Positions 25,937-34,154 of a stretch of 64,000 bases of DNA are shown here, piece by piece. Position 1 is the first letter of the stretch. The number at the start of each line of letters is the position of its first letter. The DNA is from Paracoccaceae bacterium. Lineage in GTDB: Bacteria > Pseudomonadota > Alphaproteobacteria > Rhodobacterales > Rhodobacteraceae. The position numbers and the translations under genes are program-made. Under the pieces are notes generated by a model. It was not told where the DNA came from, ran no database searches, and saw only the letters and a list, made by a program, of their open reading frames with translations. The stretch covers positions 186,001 to 250,000 of the forward strand of contig JAGQRW010000007.1 in NCBI GenBank assembly GCA_020425085.1, given 5' to 3'.

Positions 25937-26580
25937 GAGCCTGCTCCCCAAATATAATAGACGCCCGGGCCGGTTCCCAGCTCTTCATGCATCCGGAAGG
26001 TTTTTGAACTTTCGACCAGCTTTGAAACCTTGCTGTCCGGGTCATCAAGATCGCCAAAGGAAAGGGCATCTGAAATGCAGGAATTGACACAGGCGGGCGT
26101 TGCTTCGGGATCGACCCCCGGTATCAGCCCTTTTTTGCGCCCGTCATCAATGCGATCGACGCAAAACGTGCATTTTTGCGCAACGCCGATTTTAGCCGGA
26201 TCAAAGTTTTCCACCTCGTGCTGGCTGGCTTCGCCATAGCCGTATTTCGGCTTGGTCACTTTGTAACGCGCCTGATAGGGGCAGGCGAGAACGCAATGGG
26301 CGCAGCCGATACAGACATCGTAATCCATCGTCACGATACCGTCGTCGCGCTTGCGGGTTGCCGTCGTCGGGCAAACCTCAACGCAGGGCGGGTCTTCGCA
26401 ATGCATGCATCCGACCGGCACAAAGGAGCGGCGAACATCGGGGAATTCACCGGTTTCCATGTCCAGAACCTTGCGCCACTGAACATCGACGGTGGTGCCG
26501 TTCGATAATTTGCAGGCGGCGGTGCAGGTTTGACAACCTACGCACCTTCTCAGATCCACAACCATTGCCCAGCGTGTCAT
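25933..26580 (-). CDS. padC: PadC-like four-cluster ferredoxin subunit
   Basis: The 215-residue protein contains four Cys sets: CVGCQTCTAAC (residues 13-23), CMHCEDPPCVEVCP, CIGCAHCVLACP, and CTFC...CVNSC, the layout of DmsB-family electron-transfer subunits carrying up to four [4Fe-4S] clusters. The N-terminus (MTRWAMVVDLRRCVGCQTC) and the end (RMHEELGTGPGVYYIWG) closely match what I remember of Thauera PadC, the FeS subunit of phenylacetyl-CoA:acceptor oxidoreductase. It lacks a Tat or Sec signal, consistent with a cytoplasmic-side complex handling a CoA ester. It overlaps padB by 4 bases and padD by 4 bases. Confidence 0.8.
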   Translation of the reverse strand: MTRWAMVVDLRRCVGCQTCTAACKLSNGTTVDVQWRKVLDMETGEFPDVRRSFVPVGCMHCEDPPCVEVCPTTATRKRDDGIVTMDYDVCIGCAHCVLACPYQARYKVTKPKYGYGEASQHEVENFDPAKIGVAQKCTFCVDRIDDGRKKGLIPGVDPEATPACVNSCISDALSFGDLDDPDSKVSKLVESSKTFRMHEELGTGPGVYYIWGAGS

Positions 26581-29327
26581 CTTGATCCTCCTGCGGGTTT
26601 GATCTGAACCCGAACCAGATCGGCACCCGATCCGGTGGCATCAATCGTGTCCTGAAGCATCGGGATAAGCCGGTTCATTGACGGCATGTTGTTGAAATCC
26701 TTGGCCAGTGGCGTTTTCCAGTGATTGAACTGGGCCAACATCAACATGCAATCCGGGCGGATGCCCTGACGTAGGACGGCGGCACCGGTTACAACCTGAC
26801 CATTGGGCGACGAAATCTCGACCATGTCGCCGTCTTTGATGCCCAATTCCCTGGCCCGGCCGGTGTTCATGATAAATCCGTCATGGCCGGCGATATTATC
26901 GGCAACTTCCTTGATCATCTGAATGCCGGCATTGGCGCCCCATGAGTATTGCATCGAACGCGCGGTCATCAGCCAGAAGGGGTAATCACCGATCTTGCAG
27001 TCAAACGCCTCTTCCAGCGCGTCTTCCCAAATGCCGGGAAAATTGTGCCAGGTAGGGATCGCCTGATATTCCTTCAGTTGCTTATCCCACCAGTTGATGC
27101 CCTTTTCGTGCAGACGATTGCCGAGCTCGGCACCAATGCGCAAAAGCCGTTCCTGATAGGGCAGTTCATAACGCAGACCCTTTTCGATCAATGTCGGTGT
27201 CAGATACCAGTTGACCTGCGGAAATGGCGAAACCCGGTAACCATGTTCCTTGAAATAATCCAAGCCATCGCTTTCCTCGCCTTTGGTAACTTCGGCACTG
27301 GCGGCGCGGCAGGCGGCATCCCAAATCTCGTCAACGCTGTGTTCCTTGGTTGGATCGAGCGAGAAATCATATACCTTGGTGCGCAGCGGCACGCTGAGCG
27401 CACCCTTGTTGATGGCGGTGTTGTAGGCCTCTAAAATTCCGGCGCGCTTGGCGATTTCGGTCGAAATCCAGGTTATGTCACGCACATCCCCAAGCGGTTC
27501 AATCGCTGCCTGACGCACCGCAAATCCCTGATGACGCCAGAAGGATTCAACAAATTTGGTGCCGCCAATCCGGGTTATCTGGGTGCTTTCCAGATCCGTG
27601 CCTTCGGGCAGCAAGATATCCGCAAAGTGGTTGGTTTCATCGTGGCAATAGGCGAAATCCACAATGAACGGGAACTTCGCAACCGCATCGGCCAGCTTGT
27701 CGGTGTTCCAGTAAGAAACGACCGGATTTGTCCTGAAGGTCACCCAGATTTCGGGTATCGTCATTTCAGGCATCTTGGCCTGAGAGCCATCAATCTGTGC
27801 GGCCCAGGCCAGCGAAGTCGGGCCAAGTGCGGGCGACCAGCCGGAATTGCCGACCAGCGGCACCAGCATACGCCCGGCATGGCGTTGATCCGGGTCGCTG
27901 ACCCACTTTTCCTTGTCCGTCGGGTTGAACGGGAAATACATAAGACCGTCGGGGCCGGGCTCAACGCTCAATCGCCGGTCGCGGGCGGAATGGTTGACCC
28001 GCACCGTTGTGCCAAGCAAACCGCCGGGAACCTCAAGCGCGCCGACCAGGCAGGCCATCATGGTTCTGGCCCAGCAGCATTCGTAGCCGCCCCAGCCGTT
28101 GTTGACGGTTTTGCCAAGAGTGATCGCAACCGGCCTGAGCGGCAGAATCTGACCATCAATCTCGATGGTCTTGCCGATGCCGGCATTATCAAGGTATTCG
28201 TTCGCCAATGCGCGGATTTTGCGGACATCAACGCCGCAAATCTCACCCGCCCATTCCGGCGTGTATTGCTTCATCTGGTCCAGCATCACCTGAAACGCGG
28301 TTTTGCATTCCACGTTGTTATGCGTCCAGGTCTCTGCATCGGCGCCGGTTTCGATGCCCGAAACGGTAAAGCTGCCCTCCAGCGCGGGCTTGGCGCCTTC
28401 GGTGTCGTAAGGGACGGCGCTTGCGGTTGCTTCGTCCCAGATCAGTGGTTTTTCAGAATCGGGATCGCGAATGTAAAACCCGTTCGGGGCCACAAGATAA
28501 GGCGATGAAGTGCGGTCTTTCAGGAATGCCAGATCAAGGCGGTTGCGGGCGTTTTCGTGCACCACCACATTGACCAGCGCGAACAGCATTGCCGCATCGG
28601 TCTTTGGCTTGATCGGCACCCATTCGGTGGCGCATCCACCTGTAACCGAAAGATGCGGTTCAACCTGCACCCGTTTCATCCCGGCAACACGCGCGTCGGC
28701 ATGGCGCTTGACCCCGCAGACACCGCTGGCGGTTTCGGTGCTGGCACCAAAGGAAATAACGAATTTTGTGTTGGGCGTGTCCGGGCAGACCGTGAAACCA
28801 CGGTGCCACAACTCGCCATAAAGGTGTTCGGAATGGGTGCATTTGACGCCCTGACCGCTGCCGAAGCTGAAGTCGATCGGGCCACCCCATGCCGCGAACA
28901 ATGCCGACAATGTCCCCGCATAGGAAAGAGGTGTGCCACCACCGCCCAGACTTGCCGCCAGACGCGGATAGCCGGATTCGTCCAGCGCGCCTTTGGCACG
29001 CACCGACTTGAACTTTTCGGCGACGATATCAAGGGCTTCGTCCCATGAAACCGGCACAAATCCGGGGTCTTCATTGCGGCCTTTTTTGGGGTTGGTCCGC
29101 TTCATCGGCGTCGTCAACCGATGCGGGTTGTAGGTTTTCTGGATCAGCCCGAATGCCTTGACGCAGGCCTTGCCGCCACCGGGGTGGACTTCGCCTGCCC
29201 GATGGCAGGGACTGATTTGTGTGGCAACCCCGTTTTTAACGGTGACAGTGACAATTTCGGGCCCTGAAACACATTGATAACAATAGGTATCATAGGTCTT
29301 AATGTCGTCTTTATTCACAGATTTCAT
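26577..29327 (-). CDS. padB: PadB-like molybdopterin catalytic subunit (arylacetyl-CoA:acceptor oxidoreductase)
   Basis: The 916-residue protein is a DMSO-reductase-family molybdopterin enzyme: an N-terminal FeS segment (Cys16, Cys19, Cys41, Cys55), then PSW-type DEALDIVAEKF, a long catalytic core with WVTFRTNPVVSYWN and HFADILLPEGTDLE, and the C-terminal dinucleotide-binding domain (MNTGRARELGIKDGDMVEISSPNG). It has no Tat signal, so it works in the cytoplasm, as needed for a CoA substrate. With padC, padD and an arylacetate-CoA ligase beside it, the best match is phenylacetyl-CoA:acceptor oxidoreductase, which oxidises the alpha carbon to the arylglyoxylate using a quinone. ATG 29327 follows GGGGGCGGA; a TTG 21 bases earlier is less likely. 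Substrate inferred. Confidence 0.75.
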   Translation of the reverse strand: MKSVNKDDIKTYDTYCYQCVSGPEIVTVTVKNGVATQISPCHRAGEVHPGGGKACVKAFGLIQKTYNPHRLTTPMKRTNPKKGRNEDPGFVPVSWDEALDIVAEKFKSVRAKGALDESGYPRLAASLGGGGTPLSYAGTLSALFAAWGGPIDFSFGSGQGVKCTHSEHLYGELWHRGFTVCPDTPNTKFVISFGASTETASGVCGVKRHADARVAGMKRVQVEPHLSVTGGCATEWVPIKPKTDAAMLFALVNVVVHENARNRLDLAFLKDRTSSPYLVAPNGFYIRDPDSEKPLIWDEATASAVPYDTEGAKPALEGSFTVSGIETGADAETWTHNNVECKTAFQVMLDQMKQYTPEWAGEICGVDVRKIRALANEYLDNAGIGKTIEIDGQILPLRPVAITLGKTVNNGWGGYECCWARTMMACLVGALEVPGGLLGTTVRVNHSARDRRLSVEPGPDGLMYFPFNPTDKEKWVSDPDQRHAGRMLVPLVGNSGWSPALGPTSLAWAAQIDGSQAKMPEMTIPEIWVTFRTNPVVSYWNTDKLADAVAKFPFIVDFAYCHDETNHFADILLPEGTDLESTQITRIGGTKFVESFWRHQGFAVRQAAIEPLGDVRDITWISTEIAKRAGILEAYNTAINKGALSVPLRTKVYDFSLDPTKEHSVDEIWDAACRAASAEVTKGEESDGLDYFKEHGYRVSPFPQVNWYLTPTLIEKGLRYELPYQERLLRIGAELGNRLHEKGINWWDKQLKEYQAIPTWHNFPGIWEDALEEAFDCKIGDYPFWLMTARSMQYSWGANAGIQMIKEVADNIAGHDGFIMNTGRARELGIKDGDMVEISSPNGQVVTGAAVLRQGIRPDCMLMLAQFNHWKTPLAKDFNNMPSMNRLIPMLQDTIDATGSGADLVRVQIKPAGGSR

Positions 29328-29344
29328 CATTCCGCCCCCTATGT

Positions 29345-30106
29345 TCAACCACTGTTCTTGCCAAGAAACCGTTCGATCGTCGCTACAAGATAGGCTGGCG
29401 TTTCCTGCATCGGGTAATGTCCCGCGCCTGGCAAAACTTCGAGATGTGCATTGGGATACCAGCGCATGAAAGTGTCCTGCATCACCTGCTCGGTCAGGGC
29501 GCCGTCGTGTTCGCCGACAAGCACATTGAACGGCAATGTCATCCCTTCGGCCAAGTCCTGAAAATTGCCTTTGACCCAGCTTTCAAGATATCCGGCGAAT
29601 GCCTTTTTGGTGGTGGTTTCAAACGATGCGGATACGACCGAATTGATCCAGGTCGCAGGCAGGCGGCAACCGGTGGTAAAATCAATGATCTGATAGCGGT
29701 TTTCAGCGTTTTCTATGGCACCGCTGAACAGGCCCCAGCCATCGTTGTCCATCGGTACGCCCGAGGCCGGAACCGCCGTCAAGGCCGTCACCGATTGCAC
29801 CCGTTCTGGCGCACTTGCCGCCAGGTATTGCGCAACCTTGCCGCCCATGGAATGGCCGATAACGTGGAAACGTTCCCAGTTCAGATGGCTCGCCAGCTCA
29901 AGCACATCGGCAGCAATCTCTTCGACGGTGAAATCGCCGGCTATGTCCAGTGATGCGCCATAGCCGCGGTAATCGACAAACACATAAGTATAGGTATCCC
30001 GGTCAAGCAACGGCATCAAAGGCGCAAAAACCGTGTGATCGCCCAGCCAGCCATGCAGCACGATCACTTTCTGATCGCCCGATCCGATCGGTGAATATCC
30101 TATCAT
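29345..30106 (-). CDS. Alpha/beta hydrolase, first gene of the long catabolic transcript
   Basis: The 253-residue protein has the full alpha/beta-hydrolase triad: Ser86 in GHSMGG, Asp201 in GEHDGALT and His230 in GAGHYPM, with the oxyanion HGW at 18-20. It resembles the 3-oxoadipate enol-lactonase/esterase group. It is cotranscribed with and ends only a few bases before padB. A thioesterase hydrolysing the arylglyoxylyl-CoA made by the PadBCD-like complex would fit chemically, although in Thauera the complex is reported to release the free acid itself; a lactonase or ester hydrolase is equally possible. GGAGGA lies 8 bases before the ATG. Confidence 0.8.
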   Translation of the reverse strand: MIGYSPIGSGDQKVIVLHGWLGDHTVFAPLMPLLDRDTYTYVFVDYRGYGASLDIAGDFTVEEIAADVLELASHLNWERFHVIGHSMGGKVAQYLAASAPERVQSVTALTAVPASGVPMDNDGWGLFSGAIENAENRYQIIDFTTGCRLPATWINSVVSASFETTTKKAFAGYLESWVKGNFQDLAEGMTLPFNVLVGEHDGALTEQVMQDTFMRWYPNAHLEVLPGAGHYPMQETPAYLVATIERFLGKNSG

Positions 30107-30178
30107 GCTGTTCGTCCTCCCGGATTACGTCAATTTCAAATGTGCAAAAGCAGGTCGCATTTACCCTTTTATATTCGT

Positions 30179-30228
30179 TATAACGTAAACTATTACGCAA
30201 TGTATAATGTGAAATCTGATTCCGTCAA
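30179..30228 (-). promoter_or_regulatory. Promoter and palindromic operator of the long minus-strand array
   Basis: On the minus strand TTGACG (30228-30223) and TATACA (30206-30201) are 16 bases apart. Directly after the -10 box lies the perfect inverted repeat CGTAA-N4-TTACG (30184-30197), containing TGCGTAAT on the minus strand, and next to it the palindrome CGTTATAACG (30176-30185). It is the best-formed copy of the element shared by the cluster promoters. Confidence 0.6.
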
Positions 30229-30498
30229 GCGGTTTTTCGGGCAAACGCAGTGATGTCATGTGCCTAAACTCGATGGGCTGAGGCTCATCGTAGATTCCAT
30301 GACTTGGTGGTGGATGCAGGCCAAAAACGTGAGTGAAACACCCGATCGCTTGAACGCGGCGCACAACATGTCTTGGCCCGCTGTGCTGGTGATGGTATTT
30401 TGGAAAGTATTTTCGAAGACTCTATTCGGTAGGCCCACGGTTGGCGGCTGATTGGGTGCTATTTTGCCGCAAAATTATATATTGCATAACCGCGTACA

Positions 30499-30519
30499 TA
30501 TAACGTAATTAGTAATTGG
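30499..30519. promoter_or_regulatory. Candidate operator upstream of TRAP-2 transcript
   Basis: TATAACGTAA (30499-30508) is an exact 10-base copy of the sequence at 30179-30188 in the opposing promoter, and continues into TTAGTAATTGG, so that the core ACGTAATTAGT resembles the korA-upstream element. Just downstream, GGGAG precedes the ATG at 30529. I could not place a convincing -35 box. Confidence 0.45.
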
Positions 30520-30528
30520 GAGAATCCA

Positions 30529-30954
30529 ATGCTAAATGGCGAATCTATTGCAGTTGAAAAGTCAGAACGGCTGCTGCCGGTTCTGGAAATGCAAGCATTT
30601 GGTGGAACGTTCCGGGTAATTGGTTCACTTCTTGCAAGCCTGAAATTGGTATTTCCCGGCAAGATCATATGGTTTTACCGGCTTGCCCGGTCCATTCCAC
30701 ATCTTGTTTTCAAAGCCGAAATTGGCCGGATGTCGAAGGGGAATGAAAATGTGTCAATGCTCACCTTTGATTCTGCGCCAATTACGGGTTTGTATTGGCC
30801 AATCCGCAGCGGGCTGATCATGGATATCTTTTCTCCGTCAGCTTTCTCGCCAGTTCCATGTTCCTCTGAACCTCGGAAGGCTTTGAGTGCCTTGTCTTTT
30901 GGGTGTCAAAGTGGCGTTTATTGCATTCAGCAATGGCGGAGTGTTCGCTATTGA
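30529..30954 (+). CDS. Hypothetical protein at the head of the TRAP-2 transcript
   Basis: An open frame of 141 codons begins at an ATG with GGGAG at good spacing (ATTGGGAGAATCCA), right after the candidate operator. I do not recognise the product. Residues 20-65 are hydrophobic and amphipathic (GTFRVIGSLLASLKLVFPGK, IIWFYRLARSIPHLVF), possibly one membrane-associated helix; the last third looks less protein-like (SPVPCSSEPRKALSALSFGC). It may be a real short gene, or the head of one whose 3' end has been lost. It ends 117 bases before the TRAP-2 binding protein gene. Confidence 0.4.
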   Translation: MLNGESIAVEKSERLLPVLEMQAFGGTFRVIGSLLASLKLVFPGKIIWFYRLARSIPHLVFKAEIGRMSKGNENVSMLTFDSAPITGLYWPIRSGLIMDIFSPSAFSPVPCSSEPRKALSALSFGCQSGVYCIQQWRSVRY

Positions 30955-31071
30955 CCGCATGTTTGGAAAGGAGTGCTGGGGCCAAGAAACCAAGCGGCGT
31001 TCAGGGGATCCCGATTGCCTGAAACCCACGCCGGAATGAAATCAACCAATTAACACAACAGGAGAGTCAAC

Positions 31072-32121
31072 ATGACACTGAAAATGAATAGGCGGACCTT
31101 GATCAAGACCGGCGCGGCTGGCCTTGCAACAGCTATGATTGCCAAACCGGCTTTTGCGGCGGAAGTTACTCTGAAGATGAGCAATTATCTTCCTCCCAAG
31201 CACGGGTTTACCGCAGATTTCATGGCACCCTTTGCTGCCGAACTGGAAGAACGTACGAACGGTGCGGTAAAAGTCGAACTTTATGACGCAACCAGCGCCT
31301 TTGGCAAAATTGATCGCCAGGCGGATCAGGTCAAGGCTGGGGTTATCGACATCGCACTTGGGCTGAACGGTATCCCGCGCGATCGGTTTCCTGCCAGCTC
31401 GGTCATCGAAATGCCATTCCTGGTGGAATATGCTGATGCGGGCTCGCGGGCTCTTTGGGAGCTATACAAAGAAGGCGCACTTGGCAGTGAATATGACGAT
31501 TTCAAAGTACTCGGACTATTCACCCACCATGGCGGTCTGATTCATACGGTCAGTACACCCGTCCGAAAACTGGAAGATCTGAAGGGCTTGCGCCTGCGTA
31601 CGCCAAGCCCCGCAGTTTCCGCGATGCTTGAATATCTTGGTGCTTCTCCGGTCGGTCTGCCGCCTTCGGCAATCTATGAAAACCTGCAAAAAGGCACACT
31701 AGATGGGGTTGTTACCACTTGGGATCTGGTGGGCGCGATCAAGGCAAATGAATTGCTGAAGTATCATACGGACGCCAAAGCCTATGCGACTGGATTTCAC
31801 ATCCTGATGAATCAGGCCAAATATGACAGCCTGCCCGATGACGTGCGGGTCGTGTTGGACGACATGACCGGTGACAATCTGGTGGCCAAGTTTGGCGGTT
31901 GGTGGGACAAATGGGAATCCCGCGGGCTCAATGACGCCAAGGCACGCGGCAACGAAATTATCACCATTGATGATGCTACCCGCGCAGAATGGGCCAAGAC
32001 ACTGGAGCCGATGATCACAAGTTACCTTCTCAGCCTGAAGGATTTGGGCGTGAGCGATCCGCTGGCTCTGTATGCCCGGGCGCAAGAGCTTGTCACGAAG
32101 TTCAACGGCATGCATAACTGA
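31072..32121 (+). CDS. TRAP transporter solute-binding protein (DctP family), system 2
   Basis: The 349-residue protein starts with a twin-arginine signal (MNRRTLIKTGAAGLATAMIA, cleavage after KPAFA), so it is exported folded by the Tat route, whereas the system 1 protein uses a Sec-type signal. The mature part has DLKGLRLRTPSPAVSAMLEYLGASPVGLPPSAIYENLQKGTLDGVVT, the DctP core with the ligand Arg in LRLRTP. GGAGAG lies just before ATG 31072. Ligand: an organic acid, probably an aromatic one given the surroundings. First gene of a complete P-Q-M set. Confidence 0.9.
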   Translation: MTLKMNRRTLIKTGAAGLATAMIAKPAFAAEVTLKMSNYLPPKHGFTADFMAPFAAELEERTNGAVKVELYDATSAFGKIDRQADQVKAGVIDIALGLNGIPRDRFPASSVIEMPFLVEYADAGSRALWELYKEGALGSEYDDFKVLGLFTHHGGLIHTVSTPVRKLEDLKGLRLRTPSPAVSAMLEYLGASPVGLPPSAIYENLQKGTLDGVVTTWDLVGAIKANELLKYHTDAKAYATGFHILMNQAKYDSLPDDVRVVLDDMTGDNLVAKFGGWWDKWESRGLNDAKARGNEIITIDDATRAEWAKTLEPMITSYLLSLKDLGVSDPLALYARAQELVTKFNGMHN

Positions 32122-32126
32122 TCCCC

Positions 32127-32672
32127 ATGGAGTTGGGAGCAAAATCCAAAGTCGGGTCGCCGTACAGTACGGCGACCCGACTATTGGAACGGTTGGCCAA
32201 GCAGGTTACCCGCCTGATGTCATATGTCGGCATGGGAGCATTGATCATCGCCATTGCGGTGGTCATTGGTGATATTATCTGGCGGCGTATCGGCGGCAGA
32301 TCGTTCATCGGCGCGGTCGATCTGACCCAGTTCAGTGTCATGGCCGCTGCATCGTGGTCTATCCCTTATGCGTTTGCCCATCAAAATCACGTCACGGTAG
32401 ATTTGCTGGGCGGACTGTTTTCACAGCGCGGCCTTCGCTTGCTTGATGCTTTGGCTGCACTGATCGGTGCGGGCATCACCGGTTTTTTACTGTGGCTGAC
32501 TTATGGCCGCGCCATGCAGATTTGGGACTATGGCGATGTCTCTCAGGACCTTGCCCTGCCGATGATTGCCTATTGGAGTTTTCTTATCAGCGGTCTTGCG
32601 GTTTCGGTTATCGTCTGCCTCATCAACGTGCTGATTTTTCTAACACCGATGGATAAATCCAATGACGAGTGA
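32127..32672 (+). CDS. TRAP transporter small membrane subunit (DctQ family), system 2
   Basis: The 181-residue protein has four membrane segments, the first at about residues 34-56 with the DctQ pattern MGALIIAIAVVIGDIIWRRIGG and an acidic residue after it (GAVDLTQFSV). Its start is 6 bases after the dctP stop and its end overlaps dctM by 11 bases, giving tight translational coupling of the two membrane subunits. Confidence 0.85.
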   Translation: MELGAKSKVGSPYSTATRLLERLAKQVTRLMSYVGMGALIIAIAVVIGDIIWRRIGGRSFIGAVDLTQFSVMAAASWSIPYAFAHQNHVTVDLLGGLFSQRGLRLLDALAALIGAGITGFLLWLTYGRAMQIWDYGDVSQDLALPMIAYWSFLISGLAVSVIVCLINVLIFLTPMDKSNDE

Positions 32673-33975
32673 ATGGGCGGGCTTGGCCGGATTTGTGGTG
32701 GCACTGATACTGGCCTTTTTCCGTGTGCCGGTAGCAATAGCAATGGCCTGCGTTGGTGTTGTGGGAACACTTTTGTTGATGGATTGGAGTTCGGCCACCT
32801 TCGTAATGGCAAATTTGCCATTTGAGGCGATCTTTCCCTATGGTCTTTCGGTGGTGCCTCTTTTCATTTTCATGGGGGTTTTCGCCAGTTTTTCTGGGCA
32901 GTCCGAGAACCTGTTTCGCGGCATTGCCACCTTTGCCGGACACCGTCCGGGCGGGCTTGCTTCGGCAACTGTAGCGGCTTGTGCAGTGTTTGGCGCAATC
33001 AGCGGATCATCATTGGCGACCTGCGCGACGATGGGGAGGGTGGCGTTGCCCGAAATGGAAAAACGCGGCTATTCCGGCAGTCTTGCCGGGGCATCGGTGG
33101 CCGCAGGTGGCACACTGGGTGTATTGATTCCACCCTCGATCCTTCTGGTCATCTATGCATTGATGACGGAAGAATCGATCGGGGCGCTTTTTGCTGGTGC
33201 GATGATACCAGGCATTCTGGCGGCCGGGCTTTATATCTTTTCAATCCGTTTGCAGGTTTGGCGCAAACCCGAGCTTGGTCCAAAATCCGAATATATCCCG
33301 TGGCGCAAACGCGGAAGCGCGGTTGTTCTGATGTGGGATGCCATTGTGCTTATCGTGCTGGTTATTGGTGGTATCTATGCTGGATTGTTTTCCCCGACAG
33401 AGGCTGCCGCAGTCGGAGCGGGTGGCGCATTATTGTTCACGGCAATTCGCGGCAAGCTGACCCTCAAGGTTCTGCAAAGCGGCATTGTCGAAACCGCCGC
33501 AATGACCGGTATGATATTCATGATCCTGATCGGTGCCGCCTTGTTCAACTTTTTCATCGAATCCAGCGGTATGACGCAAGCCCTTATCAACTGGATTACA
33601 ACTGCCGGGTTTGCTCCGCTGAACGTCATATTGATCTTACTGGTGTTTTATGTGGTGCTGGGGTGTTTCATGGACAGCCTATCAATGATTTTGCTGACCG
33701 TGGTGCCGGCTTACAGTATTGTTACCAGCATGGGATATGACCCTGTCTGGTTCGGTGTATTGTTGGTTTCTGTTGTCGAAATTGGCCTGATCACGCCGCC
33801 CATTGGCATGAATCTTTTTGTCATTCAGGCGGTTGCGCCCTCAATGACACTGGCCAAAATATCGCGCGGTATCCTTCCCTTTATTGCAGCTGATATTTCC
33901 CGTATTTTTCTGATCATACTGTTTCCGGCACTAGTGATTTGGCTGCCAAAACTGCTTGGTCTGGGAAGCTTTTAA
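32662..33975 (+). CDS. TRAP transporter large permease (DctM family), system 2
   Basis: The 437-residue permease has about 12 membrane segments and the paired DctM motifs: ACAVFGAISGSSLATCATMG and GGTLGVLIPPSILLVIYALM in the first half, EIGLITPPIGMNLFVIQAVA in the second. It has exactly the same length as the system 1 permease and aligns with it along its length, so the two systems probably derive from an old duplication or recruit related substrates. Last gene of the TRAP-2 transcript, followed by an insertion-sequence scar. Confidence 0.9.
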   Translation: MTSEWAGLAGFVVALILAFFRVPVAIAMACVGVVGTLLLMDWSSATFVMANLPFEAIFPYGLSVVPLFIFMGVFASFSGQSENLFRGIATFAGHRPGGLASATVAACAVFGAISGSSLATCATMGRVALPEMEKRGYSGSLAGASVAAGGTLGVLIPPSILLVIYALMTEESIGALFAGAMIPGILAAGLYIFSIRLQVWRKPELGPKSEYIPWRKRGSAVVLMWDAIVLIVLVIGGIYAGLFSPTEAAAVGAGGALLFTAIRGKLTLKVLQSGIVETAAMTGMIFMILIGAALFNFFIESSGMTQALINWITTAGFAPLNVILILLVFYVVLGCFMDSLSMILLTVVPAYSIVTSMGYDPVWFGVLLVSVVEIGLITPPIGMNLFVIQAVAPSMTLAKISRGILPFIAADISRIFLIILFPALVIWLPKLLGLGSF

Positions 33976-34070
33976 AGCCTGCCTTGTCAAATTGATGGCC
34001 CCCCCTATTCGGACACTAAGGTAAGCTACAATTTGTGGTTTGCTGATCTTCAATGCAACGAAGATCAGAA

Positions 34071-34154
34071 ATGTCGAAAAGTAGAAATCAAGTCCACGCA
34101 TCAAAGGCGCGTGTGGCGCTGGATGCCCTGAAAGGCAAGCGCACCGTGCTGTAG
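34071..34154 (+). pseudogene. IS3-family transposase OrfA remnant
   Basis: From ATG 34071 the frame reads MSKSRNQVHASKARVALDAL and then KGKRTVL before a stop, matching the start of IS3-family OrfA proteins (of the form MSKRRNHSPEFKAKVALEAL, then KGERTV). The rest of OrfA and all of OrfB are missing. The 95 bases before it include a C-rich tract (GGCCCCCCC near 34000) that could be the eroded terminal repeat. This dates the 34-36 kb stretch as a former insertion zone. Confidence 0.6.
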
